A stretch of 64,000 nt of DNA from Cranoglanis bouderius (Eukaryota > Chordata > Actinopteri > Siluriformes > Cranoglanididae): the NCBI GenBank assembly GCA_023630585.1, contig CM042551.1, positions 17,860,001-17,924,000 on the forward strand. The letters are read 5' to 3'. The notes below the pieces were generated by a model. That model was not told the origin of the DNA. It saw only the letters and a list, made by a program, of their open reading frames with translations, and did not search any database. The position numbers and the translations under genes were made by a program. Below are positions 46,868 to 57,911 of this stretch, piece after piece. How positions within the stretch are numbered: position 1 is the stretch's first letter; the number at the start of each line of letters is the position of its first letter.

Positions 46868-47780
46868 CATTCAGCATCCACTTTATTAAGAACAGCTGTA
46901 CACCTGCACGTTCATGCAGTTATCTAATCAGCCAATCAGGTGGTAGCAGCACAATGCTTATAATCATGCAGATACAGGTCAAGAGTTTCGGTTAATGTTC
47001 ATATCAAACATTTCACACACAACAGTCTCTAGAGTTTATACAGAATGGTCTGAAAAACAAAAAAACATTGAGTGAAGCGACAGTTCTGTGGGTGTTCCAC
47101 GCCTTGTTGATAAGAGAGGTCAGAGGAGAAAGGCCAGATTGGTTCAAGCTGACAGGAAGTCTATAGTTACTCAAATAATCACACTTTACAACCAAGGTGA
47201 GCAGAAAAGCATTACAACATGCACAGAACTTGGAACCCTGAGGTGGATGGGCTACAAAGGCAGAAGATTCCTGTTCTTGGCTGACAGGAGTAGAACCTGA
47301 TGTGGTGTACTGCTGTTGTAGCTCATCCACCTCAAGGTTTGATGTTTTGTCCATGCTGAGATGCTTTTCTGCTCACCAAGGTTGCAAAGAGTGCTTATTT
47401 GAGTTACTATAGACTTCCTGTCAGCTCAAACCAGTCTGGTCATTGTGCTCTGATCTCTCTCATCAACAAGAGGTTTCAGCCTGCAGGTTTTTGATTTTCA
47501 CACCATTCTGTGTAAACTCTAGAGACTGCTGTGTGTGAAATTCCCAGGAGATCAGCAGTTTATGAAATACTCAAACCAGCCCATCTAGTACCAACAACCA
47601 TGCCACAGTCACAGAGATCACACTTTCTTCATTCTGATGTTTGATGTGAACATTAACTCAAGCTCTTAACATGTATCTACATGGCTTTATGCATTGCATT
47701 GCTGCCACATGATTGTCTTATTAGATAACTGCATGAATGTGCAGGTGTACAGGTGTTCCTAATAAAGTGGATGGTGAGCG
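46868..47780. mobile_element. Palindromic (foldback) Tc1-like element
   Basis: 913 bp between TA at 46866-46867 and 47781-47782. Almost the entire element is an inverted repeat. The left arm (46868 to about 47262) and the complement of the right arm (about 47265-47780) both run from the terminal 'catccactttattaagaaca'-type sequence into the N-terminal half of a Tc1-like transposase ('acaacagtctctagagtttat', 'gttgataagagaggtcagag', 'ggtgagcagaaaagcatt'). The right arm keeps the transposase start, which the left arm has lost by deletion near 47008. Neither arm has the catalytic half, so it encodes no functional protein. Confidence 0.9.
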
Positions 47781-47870
47781 TATCTCAGTGCATATATTTA
47801 GTCTGTGTGTTAGGAAGGAAAAAAATGATGCAGTTACAAAATGTTGAAAAGGAGAGTTGGATTCAAAATT
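47781..47870 (+). repeat. Local direct duplication, copy B, right half
   Basis: 'tatctcagtgcatatatttagtctgtgtgttagg' and 'aatgatgcagtt..aaaaggagag' match copy A from 44628 onward. Confidence 0.65.
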
Positions 47871-49763
47871 GTTATTCGAGGAGCATTTACAATTCCCATT
47901 CCTAGCGCTAAGAGACAGCTTGTGCACATGAACACTCTGGGTATTGGCTCGATGCAGCTTTCACGCCTTACATGTTATTGTCGTTGGCAGGCTAATGCAT
48001 TAACAAGTACAGTGTGTGTGGTCACGTCTGTGAGATGGAGCCGGAGCAGAATACAAAGTCTGCCTGCTGGAACAAGATGCTCAAAATGTGCACTGTGAAT
48101 GTAAATACCTTTGTAAAAGCGTTGTCTCTCTTTTGTTGCATGGGGTTGACACTATTTTGAAAAGCACAGAGCACTCTTAGTCCTCTTAGCGCTCTTAGGC
48201 CCAATGATAAGGTTACAGTCAGGCATTAAAGGAAGCTGTGTTTTGTCCAAGATCCTTTTTTTAATGGTGCTTTTGTACACACAGCATAGTGCACCTCCAT
48301 TCAGGGAACGTGCTGCTATAGAGTGCTTCTAACACTCAGCTCTTAATTAGGGCAGGGAGCGTGTTCAGGCTGCATACAAAGACCCTAAAGCAGATTAATG
48401 AAGAGGGTGTGTTATGCCTGAAGTTTTTCACTGTAGTAAAGTTCTCCCATCATACAGGAAATCATTCACATTTCTCTCCCACCACACAATTCATTCTGTT
48501 GTGGAGTGTGGACTTAAAAAAAAACAAAAAAAACAAAACAAAAAAAAAAAGCCTGAGCAGTTTTGGAGTGGCATGAAGGTAGTGCTTGGATTGTCGACCA
48601 TTCATCATGACTGAGGTGCTTAATGGGTTTGAGAACAGCAGTAAATCACAGAGAGCTTGAGGAATGTTTTGCTCTGCCTGCAGCCTCCCACTCATCGTCC
48701 AGCAGCCCAAGACTAACCCTGACACCCACATCATGCACTCAGACACATTATGAATCTCTGCTCATAGACTGATAATACATTCTCACCTACTGTATGGAGG
48801 AACCATAAAAAATGAGGGGGATGAAACTCTAAACACCAACATACAATATCTAAAAGCATGTGTCATTTGACAGAGATTACCTGTAGGCATTTAATAGTGT
48901 GGTGAACAGAGCTGGCTGATTTGTATTGTACAAACATCACACTTTCTGTTAGCAAGCGTGGACACAAGCCTTGTACTGATATGATGTGGTTTAAATGAAA
49001 AATCCGATGGAGTATGTCATCCAAGATGGATGTATTCCACCGTAAGATGAGGCACACTTGAGAAGGCAGCATGGAGGTTTTCTTAATCGTCTAATTTGTG
49101 CTGCTTCTTCCTTCCCTGCAGGCTGCGCAGCGGATTATCGAAACACATAATGCATAAGCACAATGGCAATCATGTGCTAGAATGCTTGATAGATACAGAA
49201 CCCTGGGATGTAAATCACTCAGTTCATGATTGCTACTTTTCTGTTTTCGGACTCCCTGTGCTCTCCCAAAGTCTCATTCTCTCCTTCTTCTGAATCACTT
49301 GCAACTTTGAAATTCACTTTATCTAATATTTTATTTACTACATTAATAGTAGCTCATAGAAAAAAAAGGCATTAATTGGTGTTGCGTTTAGAAAATTAAT
49401 TATGTAGCCTAGTTTGCATATGCTTATCAGCTTGATTAAAATGGATCTTGTTGTTTTAAATAACAGGTTTTGGCATAATTTGTGTATTTATCAGCACATT
49501 GTTCTGTATAACTGTGTTGGGTGAAGTATTCCATGAAAGATTTCACCTTAAATGGACAAGAGAACCTAAATGTATGTATGGGATACTATAGAAAGGTTTA
49601 TTGTTTACTGGAATTTCTCTCTCTTTTTTTGTGACACAGAAATATAATTAGAATTGAAGCAGACTAAATAGAAACATCCTGAGTGCAAATGGAGGCCAGT
49701 TATGCCTTATGCCTGTGTCATGCATTAGAACAGTATTGTTAACTGTTCACACTTTTTCAGATA
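47871..49763. other. Non-coding DNA with a weak exon candidate
   Basis: No complete gene. A-runs lie near 48517-48549. The segment 49122-49209 has a polypyrimidine-AG before it and 'GTAAAT' after it and is listed separately. 49380-49480 ('gaaaattaattatgtagcc', 'gcttatcagcttgatt') is motif-rich. Confidence 0.4.
49122..49209 (+). other. Weak candidate exon
   Basis: Preceded by 'cttcttccttccctgcag' and followed by 'gtaaat'. The open phase reads 'LRSGLSKHIMHKHNGNHVLE', which faintly resembles the end of a C2H2 zinc finger (L-x2-H-x4-H), but no Cys pair is present. Length is 88 nt. Nothing else supports it. Confidence 0.15.
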
Positions 49764-50278
49764 CACCATATGGCCAAATGTTTGTGGACACTTGACCATC
49801 ACACACAAACTGCCTTCCTCAAACTGCCACAAAGCTGGACACACACATTTTTGTCTTTGTATGCTGTAGCATTAAAATTTCTCTTCACTGGAGCTAACAT
49901 GTTCCAGCATGACAATGGACCTGTGCACAGATCAAGACATGGTTTGCCAAAGTTGGAGTGGAAGAACTCGAGTGTCCTGCACAGCACCCTGACTGAACAC
50001 CTTTGGGATGAACTGGAATATAGATTGCTCCCCAGGCCTCCTCACCGAACATCAGTGCCTGATCTCACTAATGCTCTTGCAGCTGAATGAACACAAATCC
50101 CCACAGCCACGCTCCAAACTCTAGTGGAAAGCCTAACCAGAAGAGTGGAGGTTATTATAACAGGAAAGGGGGGATAACTATCTAACTATATATTAATGCA
50201 CATGGTTTTTGAATGGGATGTTCAACAAGCACATATGAGCATGATGGTCAGGTGTCACATATTTTTGGCCATATAGTG
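49764..50278 (+). mobile_element. Tc1-like MITE copy E, full length
   Basis: 515 bp with both ends: 'caccatatggccaaatgttt' at the left and 'catatttttggccatatagtg' at the right. A TA precedes it (49762-49763). The inside reads a transposase C-terminal remnant ('FQHDNGPVHRSRHGLPK', then 'TEHLWDELEYRLLPRPPH') that keeps the second Asp and the Glu but lacks the DNA-binding half. This is the most complete of the five copies. Confidence 0.9.
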
Positions 50279-51419
50279 ATGTCATATCATGAGTAGGGCT
50301 GAAAACAAAACAACTCATTTCATACTTTTTTTTTTGTGTGTAAGGAACTAATATTTAAGTGCAGAAATATTTAGTGTAGAAAATACAGTAGAATGTTTAC
50401 AAATTATACCTGCTTTATATCTTTCAATGGGGTTGCAATTTGGTATAGTTGCAAAAGTTGGCCTTGCTTACCAGTTGCTAAGTTTTACTTTTAGTACAAG
50501 GGAATGTAGGTAGCCTAATTAAACTTAGTGAGAAGTAGTGCAAGAAGCCACCTCCAATGCAGCACCAAAACATATTCAATATGTTATGGGGAAGCTTAAA
50601 TAGATCTCCTGTAGAGTAATTTTCCAGATTTGTGATACCAGTTGTGTGAATTAATACAAGCAGGGCAGAGGTTTCAGAGGAAAAGTGGGATTTCTAATGT
50701 ATAGCATGTCATTTCTTGATCTAACTACTTATACAGATGCAGGCCCTGGGGATTGTGGGTACTTATGCTACTTATGTATGGAAACAGTTCCTGCTGTGTT
50801 GTCAGGCTGTGGGGTGTTTCTCCTGGAATGGTAATGAGGAGAGGATGACATCTCTGGTGACTGGCGCACTGGCATTACTTATGTAGTCAAAAATATCCTA
50901 TGCTTCATTAACTTTGATGTATTACCAAACTTCGCAGTTACCAGTTAAAGACATTTGGCACTGTTTTGATCTATCTAGTTTTGATCAGACCTGCTAGACT
51001 TTGGGGCTTTTTGGCATATATGAGGAGCCAGTCATTTTGCATGTCAATGATGAGCTGTTTGATGCAGCATTTTTTGCAGTTGTTGGCTTTTCAGTAGGTT
51101 TCAGAAGGTTATATAACCAAGAAGAGGTACATAAATAGATAAATATGATGTCTAAGGTTGTCCAAAGTATTTGTCTAGATTTGAGAAAATCAGTTTTGAC
51201 ACATTTTAATGATAAATTTCAGTCTGTGGCTATTGGAAACTCTTTTGATACTGACAGGCTGAGCTGTCACATTCAATAATGCTACCTACCTCTTTGAAAT
51301 ATTATACCAGCCTGCATTTGTATGTACTTTTTGTTTACTGTATTGTTGCTGCTATAATACACCACTAATACAGAAAAAAAAAACAGTTATAGAAAGATAG
51401 AGAGATAGATAGATAGATA

Positions 51420-51478
<59 letters not shown>

Positions 51479-52223
51479 ATAAGAATATAGTGGAAGAGTG
51501 CAATGTGGTAGTGGAGTGGGTTGTTCAACTGTGCACGTGAGTGCAATTAAGCTGGCAGTGCGGTGCAAACATTGTCAACCATATAAACACTGTAAACTGT
51601 GATAAAATGGATATACAGTATTGTATAGAATGAATATGTGAAAAAGAAAGAAAAAATATAATGTGTTTGAATATAATGTATATTTTGTGTATAATATGTG
51701 CTTTTTTTAGTTCAACTGTACCTACATAAAAAGCAAATAAACCTTAAAATAATATATTAAAATAATGTTTCTTGAAGATGTGTTGCAGAGAATCTGTGTA
51801 TTTATAATGATTTGGGTGATCTGATTAAAATATGCATTTAGTCTGGATATAATTCAATTTTAGAAAAAAAGTAAAGCATCATCTCTTCTTTTCTCTGCCG
51901 TGTTTAAAAATAAAACGCTTTCATGTAAGTGGCTCTCATGTTTCAAAGCAGTCATTATAGCGTGTTCTCTGAAAAGTTATTTTGCTATCCCCACTGATGT
52001 CCAATCAACAGCCAATTTGATCATTTGTTTAGGAGACACTATTCTTTAGCACACTGAGATTAGAACACACAAGTGTCTGATCTAAAAACATGTAGCTGCA
52101 GGTGCATACAGTGTTTGTAAAATTGCTTTATTATGAAAAAATACTGCATCAAACATAGTGAACACACATATACTACAGTATAGTAGTATCATAACATCTG
52201 GATGAAAAAATGTCCATGGCATG
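50279..52223. other. AT-rich non-coding DNA with (AT)n
   Basis: No gene recognised. An (AT)n tract lies at 51423-51474, preceded by a few (GATA) units. Confidence 0.5.
51423..51474. repeat. (AT)n microsatellite
   Basis: About 26 AT units. Confidence 0.97.
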
Positions 52224-52271
52224 TACAAAAAAGTTGGGACGCTGTGTAAAATGTAAATAGAAACAGAATGC

Positions 52272-52859
52272 TGGTTGGAGATCTCAGCAATTGGAAGTCA
52301 CATGCTGCTGCTGATGATGGCCCCACATGGTGCAGCCTAAAGATCATTGAGATTACTGAGGATGGTACCTCTTAAAAACCATAAAGATGGCTTTGGACCT
52401 CAATTCATATGAACAGTTATGCTATGATGGCTAGGACTGCAATTGCCACAAACAGTTTGGCACTCAAGTCTCCATCAGTGAACAGTGGAGAAGTTCAACA
52501 AAACAGACTTCATATAAAAACTGTAATGAATTTTCATGGTTTCACAACTGCTATTTGACCATGTAGTATTGGTACATTTACAGAAGGGATTTATTTATGT
52601 ATTTATAATTGCACTATCCGGTGTTACCCAGATGAGGATGGGTTCCCTTTTGAGTCTGGTTCCTCTCAAGGTTTCTTCCTCATATCGTCTCAAGGAGTTT
52701 TTCCTTGCCACCGTCGCCTCTGGAATGCTCATTGGGGATAAATTCATACATTTAAAATCTATGTCCTGAATTTATATATTTCTGCAAAGCTGCTTTGGGA
52801 CAACGTTCATTGTTAAAAGCGCTATACAAATAAACTGAACTTGAACTTGAACTTGAACT
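52272..52859 (+). mobile_element. Catfish-type retroposon inserted in a Tc1 terminal repeat
   Basis: Flanked by AGAATGC at 52265-52271 and 52860-52866. Contains 'gctgctgctgatgatggccccacatgg', 'ggactgcaattgccacaaac', 'gatgaggatgggttccctttt', 'ctgctttgggacaacgttc' and 'ttaaaagcgctatacaaataaa', followed by a (GAACTT)n tail. The tail and target duplication indicate insertion by retroposition. No coding frame. Confidence 0.85.
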
Positions 52860-53145
52860 AGAATGCAATGATTTGCAAATCTCATAAACCCATATGTTAT
52901 TCACAATAGAACATACAAAACATATCAAATGTTTAAATTGAGGAAATGTACCATTTTAAGAAAAAACATAAGGTAATTTTGAATTTGATGGTCGCAACAC
53001 ATCTCAAAAAAGTTGAGACGGGGGCAACAAAAGACTGGAAAAATAAGTGTTACTAAAAAGAAACAGCTGGAGGTTAATTGGCAACAGGTCAGTAACATGA
53101 TTGGGTATAAAAGGAGTATCTTAGAGAGGCAGAGTCTCTCAGAAG

Positions 53146-53866
53146 TAAAGACGGGCAGAGGTTCACCAATTGGCGAAAACCTGCGTCTACAATTTGTGAA
53201 ACAATTTCAGAATAATGTTCCTCAACGTAAAATTTTGAAGACTATGAATATCTCATCATCTACAGTACATAATATCATCAAAAGTTTCAGAGAATCTGGA
53301 TAAATCTCTGTGCGCAAGGGACAAGGGCGAAAATCAATATTGCATGCCTGTGATCTTCGGGCCCTCAGGTGGCACTGCATTAAAAACAGGCATGATTCTG
53401 TAATGGAAATCACTGCATGGGCTCAGAAACACCTCCAGAAGTCTTTGTCTGTGAAAACAGTTCGCCGTGCCATCTACAAATGCAGGTTAAAGCTCTATTA
53501 TGCAAAGAAGAAGCCATATGTAAACATGATCCAGAAACGTTGCCATCTTCTCTAGGCCAAAGTTTATTTAAAATGGACTGAGGCAAAATGGAAAACTGTT
53601 CTGTGGTCAGACGAATCGAAATTTTAAATGCTTTTTGGAAACCATGGACACATCGTCCTCTAAACTAAATAGGACTAAAGAGGACAGGGACCATCTGGCT
53701 TTTTATCAGCACTCAGTTCAAAAGCCTGCATCTCTGATGGTATGGGGGTGCATTAGTGCCTATGGAATAGGTAGCGTGCACATCTGGAAAGGCACCATCA
53801 ATACTGAAAGCTATATACAGGTTTTAGAGCAACATATGCTTCCATCCAGATTCCATCCCATCTTTA
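53146..53866 (+). pseudogene. Tc1-like transposase pseudogene (N-terminal two thirds)
   Basis: The helix-turn-helix part reads 'LRLQFVKQFQNNVPQRKI' and 'TMNISSSTVHNIIKSFRESG', followed by a stop (TAA at 53300-53302). Then come 'DLRALRWHCIKNRHDSVMEI', 'KKKPYVNMIQKR', another stop near 53553, and WSDESKF with the first catalytic Asp (GAC at 53610-53612), followed at once by TAA. The frame resumes with 'MVWGCISAYG' and 'WKGTIN', and is lost after 'EQHMLPSR' near 53850. There the sequence switches to the inverted copy. The second Asp and the Glu are absent. Confidence 0.88.
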
Positions 53867-54214
53867 CTTTTGAGAGACTCTGCCTCTCTAAGATACTCTT
53901 TTTATACCCAATCATGCTACTGACCTGTTGTCGATTAACCTAATTAGTCGCAAAATTTTCCTTCAGCTGTTTCTTTTTAGTAACACTTTTCCAGCCTTTT
54001 GTTGCCCCCAACCCAACTTTTCTGAGACTGTGTTGCAGCCATCAAATTCAAAATTACCTTATTTTTTTTCTTAAAATGGTACATTTCCTCAGTTTAACAT
54101 TTGATATGTTTTCTATGTTCTGTTGTGAATAAAATATGGGATTATGAGATTTGCAAATCATTGCATTCTGTTTTTATTTACATTTTCCCAACTTTTTTTG
54201 GAATTGGGGTTGTA

Positions 54215-54892
54215 TTTAATTAAGAAAGTTTACTTAATTTTAACTTTATTTAATCACTATTTAAAAACAGTGAGATCACTGTACCATACTTTCAGAACAT
54301 GAAACAATTATTGTGACAGGTTTATATGCTGTCTTTTTTTTTCTTTTGCAAATAATATAAACAGAATACAATTCTATATTGTAGAAAATTTTCCTCATGA
54401 TTGACATTTGTGTTATTTAAAGTTAACCAGCTTTTCAACCTTTGTGTCTCCATATTAGAATCATATTTAGTAAAGCATAGCATGTACACAATTAATTAGG
54501 CAATGGGATTGCCACTCGACAGGTTAGAACAAGCTAATCGAATCCTTGGCAGCCATGATTTTGCAATTAATTGCAGAGTAATCATGAACATAACTAATAA
54601 GTTATATCAATGTGGAACATGGTTAATTACTGTGTATCATCAGCTGTCTTAATTAAAGTGAGGTTTTGGAATTGCACCCTCACTGGAAAAAATGCTATTG
54701 CAAGCTGCTTGTGGAAGAAAATTTTGTGTATTTTTTCTGATTAATCTCATATGTAATAAGTAATACATTATACGGTCAAGGAGAATTCATGGGGCTGCAC
54801 CCCAAAACACATTTTTTACACTAAATAAATAGGAATGTCTCCATTGCTAATAGTATTAACATGCTATTAGAGTAGATGATGACACTGAGCCA
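54215..54892. other. Non-coding DNA with a possible conserved block
   Basis: No gene. 54500-54690 ('aacaagctaatcgaatcc', 'gattttgcaattaattgcag', 'catggttaattactgtg', 'gctgtcttaattaaagtg') is rich in TAAT-core sites and non-repetitive, so it is a conserved-element candidate. Confidence 0.3.
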
Positions 54893-55034
54893 CAGGTTCC
54901 CAACCCTGTCTTGTCCTTTTTCTGCTCTAACACACCCACTTCAACTCAGAAAGGGTTGTTAATTAGCTGATTAGTTGAATCAGGTGTATGAGGAGCAGCG
55001 AAAAGAACCAAAATGTACAGGACAGGGGGTAGAA
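54893..55034. mobile_element. Short hAT-like palindromic MITE (probable)
   Basis: 'ggttcccaaccctgtc..' on the left, with 'tctgctctaacacacccacttcaactcag', pairs loosely with 'gttgaatcaggtgtatgaggagcagc..gtacaggacagggggt' on the right. This arrangement is that of a common fish MITE. It is diverged and the ends are imprecise. Confidence 0.5.
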
Positions 55035-55479
55035 TAAAATCCAACTTGCCTGATATAACTGAGTTAAAGTACAGAGAAATAGCAAACAGGCACTGTTAGT
55101 CTCTTGCTGATGAACATCAGCACACTAGTTAAAACAGTAGAAAATGAAAGGACAGAGATCTGCAGATAAGATACACACACACAAAGTGAACAGAAGCCTC
55201 AATCAGCTTACTCTCACCCCAAATACAGAGTTTTAAATTCAGTAAAAAATGAACGAGCAAATGTTATCCATTACTTAAGAGGGGTGAATTAGAATGTTAG
55301 TGGTTTGGTGAACTATGGAGAAGTCCCAGGGACACCGAGAATCATCTTAATACCTTATTGTGTGCAAGTGCATGTATGCTAAGACCTTCCAACAAAGTCA
55401 AGAAGTGAAGTAAATGACAATAAATACCACTGTCATATAGCCACTGCCATCTTTCCCAGGAACCATCGCACTAGTTCAG
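55035..55479. other. Non-coding DNA
   Basis: No gene or repeat recognised here. Confidence 0.45.
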
Positions 55480-56140
55480 TGCTGATTTGGAATGATGGAT
55501 GGGGTCATCACAGTTGGGGTTGTATGGTAAAAACCCCTCTTCACTGTTGCAAGGGGATTTGGGGAAATATCTTTGGACTGGGGAATCACATGTGTCAAGC
55601 TCCCAGGAAAAGTCTGTGTCCGGGTTCTGTACTCAAATTTACGATTCTGGATGGAACATTGCAGGTTGTGCAATCTGAAGCTGTGGAACAGAGGACTAGC
55701 TCTTTAGTCTTGCATAGCTTTGTGATGGGTCATGGGAGTATGCCAGTTCAGTCTACATGTGTTTTGTGGATTTGGTGTATCTGTCTGTAATCTGTGATCG
55801 TAAGAATCTATGATCCGTGATTGTGTGCCTCAACATTTGTTGTAGGAGGTACTGCAGGAGTATGGGGTCTATCTCTAGTATCTGGGCCATTACTTTGTAC
55901 AATTCAGTCTGTTTTTGAGTTGTGTTTGTGATTTTCATGTACAGGATATCAAGATGCAGCCAAGGATAAAGGTGTTCAGCCTCGTGGTAACACCACTGTT
56001 ATTTTGGAGATGATGTTCTCCTGGCACCACACAAACCTCTGACATGCACTGAAACATCTCATCACGGAGTCAGCAAGTCTGAGGCCATGATTCTCCAGAA
56101 AAGAGTTGGATGCTCCCTTAAGATGAAAGTTTTTCCCTTA
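55480..56140 (+). pseudogene. LINE reverse transcriptase fragment (RTE/Rex-like)
   Basis: The order of fragments follows a well-known fish non-LTR retrotransposon RT: 'ggaacattgcagg..tgtggaacagaggactagctc', 'catgggagtatgcc..gtctacatgtgttttgtgga' (codes for H-M-C-F-V-D), 'ctgcaggagtatgggg', 'atgcagccaagg', 'gagatgatgttctcctgg' (the A-D-D-V box, first Ala changed) and 'aagtctgaggccatgattct'. Many stops, deletions and frame shifts; inactive. The clade is assigned only loosely. Confidence 0.7.
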
Positions 56141-57363
56141 AGTTTTTCCCTGAGAAAAAAAAAAAAAAAGTGTTTTTGCCCGAGTCTACACTGGGATTGC
56201 CATTTACAACCTTTGCATGCTGAGTTTGGTTCCAAAAGACTCCTAGTGCCATTCAGGCCTTCACCTTCACCTAAAAGAGTTGTTTCAGAGAGCTGACTCC
56301 TTTACGAACAGCACATCGCCCGAGGCTATGCTTGGATTGTCAATTGCACTCTTGTGTTTTGTTGTGTCAGCTGTGTTTTGTTTCTTTTGTGTTTTCTATT
56401 TCACTTAATTTGTATTTCATCCAATTTTTCTGTTATTCAAGTTGAGAAAACCACATAAAGAACAAAGCCTAACACTAAGAAACATGTATATGATGAAATG
56501 GAATGTCGGAATACTCCCACAATGCACCTGGCCAAAGAGAGAGCGACGACAAAAAAACATTTTCTAATCAGTTGCTATGGTAAATGATTACATACTCATT
56601 GCTGCACATCTTGTTTTCCCGTTACAGCTGTTCAGACTACCCTAATCAAGAAGTGTTTTCAATTTCAGGCACATAAACACTCCATTTTCTTTTTTTCTCT
56701 CAATTTTTGGATAAGGCAGTGCAAAGTGGTCTCTCCTATCTGAGGGTAGGCAAGTACCACACCTTGTTCATGCGCCCATGCCCTGCAACGTGATACTGCT
56801 TCGCATGTCATTGAAAAAAAGGACTTTTTGCATCACAGTACTTTATAAACCTCATAAACCGCAGTAAACATGACTCACAACCTTACACATGAGGTACAGC
56901 ATTGATAAGGGAAAAAAGGCTACTGCTAAGAGATATTAAAATCAACACTGTCAAAATGGGTTTTTAAGAAGTTTCATTAAGATGCTTTTAAAGTACACAT
57001 GACATGCCTTGAGAGCCATGATCTGATTTCGAATGTTGCTTATGGTGGCTCATGACTAAACCTTTATATTTGTTTATATTTTGCAGTGTTCCAGGTATTT
57101 CTATGCCAGCAGTTCAAAGTTTATGCTGTAGCAAGGTTAGGCAGAGGTAGTCCAATTTGCCAGGTGCTCCTGAACAGTACTCAACATCTGGGTACTACAA
57201 CTGTAAAATACTGTATGTCCATGCTACAATATTATGAGACAGGACCTCAAGGAGAATTCACAGAGGTATAAGTATATGTTGTGAAAAGCTGCAGCCATTT
57301 GAGAATTATTAATCATTTATGTAACTAAACATGTAATTACTCATTGGGCAATACCGGCACATA
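56141..57363. other. AT-rich non-coding DNA
   Basis: No gene or identifiable repeat recognised. An A-run lies at 56155-56169. Confidence 0.45.
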
Positions 57364-57911
57364 GCTTACTGCAACTTTATGAGCTGCAAAACTGCTAAAT
57401 GCAGCACAGTGGTCATCTGGCACTTCAGTGTTCCAAATTGTGACATTCCAAATTGTTGTATTGGTATGCTTGTGCAAAGACTCTGATCAATTTTCCCTTT
57501 TTTTCCACCTTCAAAATGGCTTGCTTTTCTCTCACAGACATCTCTTTGGTCTTCATGTTGGTTTATCCTTTTTAACAACAAACACAGGTGAAACTCAGGG
57601 CTAAAACCAAGAGTATATGTTCAGAGCTATTAATTGTTTAAACAATCAATCTAACAGGGCACACCTGGGCAGCAAGAAACACCTGTCAGTCACATGTTCC
57701 AGTATTTTTGATCACTTGAAAAATGGGTGGGTTCAAACAAAAGGTGCCATGTTCTAGCTGTTTAACATATCTAGATGTAAAAATCAGGAACTGAAAGCTG
57801 AAATTCTGATCTATTGTCATATTCCTCGCACATCTCAAACCCAAATTTATTCAGTGTATAGCAAAAACAAAAGAATTGGCCTTGCTGTTCCATTACTTTT
57901 GGAGGGGACTG
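57364..57911 (-). mobile_element. Tc1-like element fragment (CAGTCCCCTCCAAAAG end)
   Basis: Minus strand. The terminal sequence CAGTCCCCTCCAAAAGTAAT is at 57911, followed by 'tttgcta..cactgaataaatttgggtttgag'. A transposase start MKTKEMSVREKQAI follows (ATG at 57556), which frameshifts after about 20 codons and fades at about 57364. Only the DNA-binding end of the gene remains. The outer TA is mutated to CA/TG. Confidence 0.8.

Larger units (their letters stand above)
52224..54212 (+). mobile_element. Tc1-like element (CAACCCC family), foldback derivative with insertion
   Basis: The left terminal repeat starts at about 52224 ('acaaaaaagttgggacgctg') and has lost its outermost bases. The right end '..ttggaattggggttg' is complete, with TA at 54213-54214. 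The left repeat is split by a retroposon (52272-52859). After about 53857 the expected transposase 3' half is replaced by an inverted copy of the element's own left portion (about 52866-53153), which makes very long inverted arms. Confidence 0.88.

Noticed and set aside
51475..51640. Possible LINE tail next to the (AT)n tract
   Set aside because: Some words recall 19450-19540, but the match is too weak to call.
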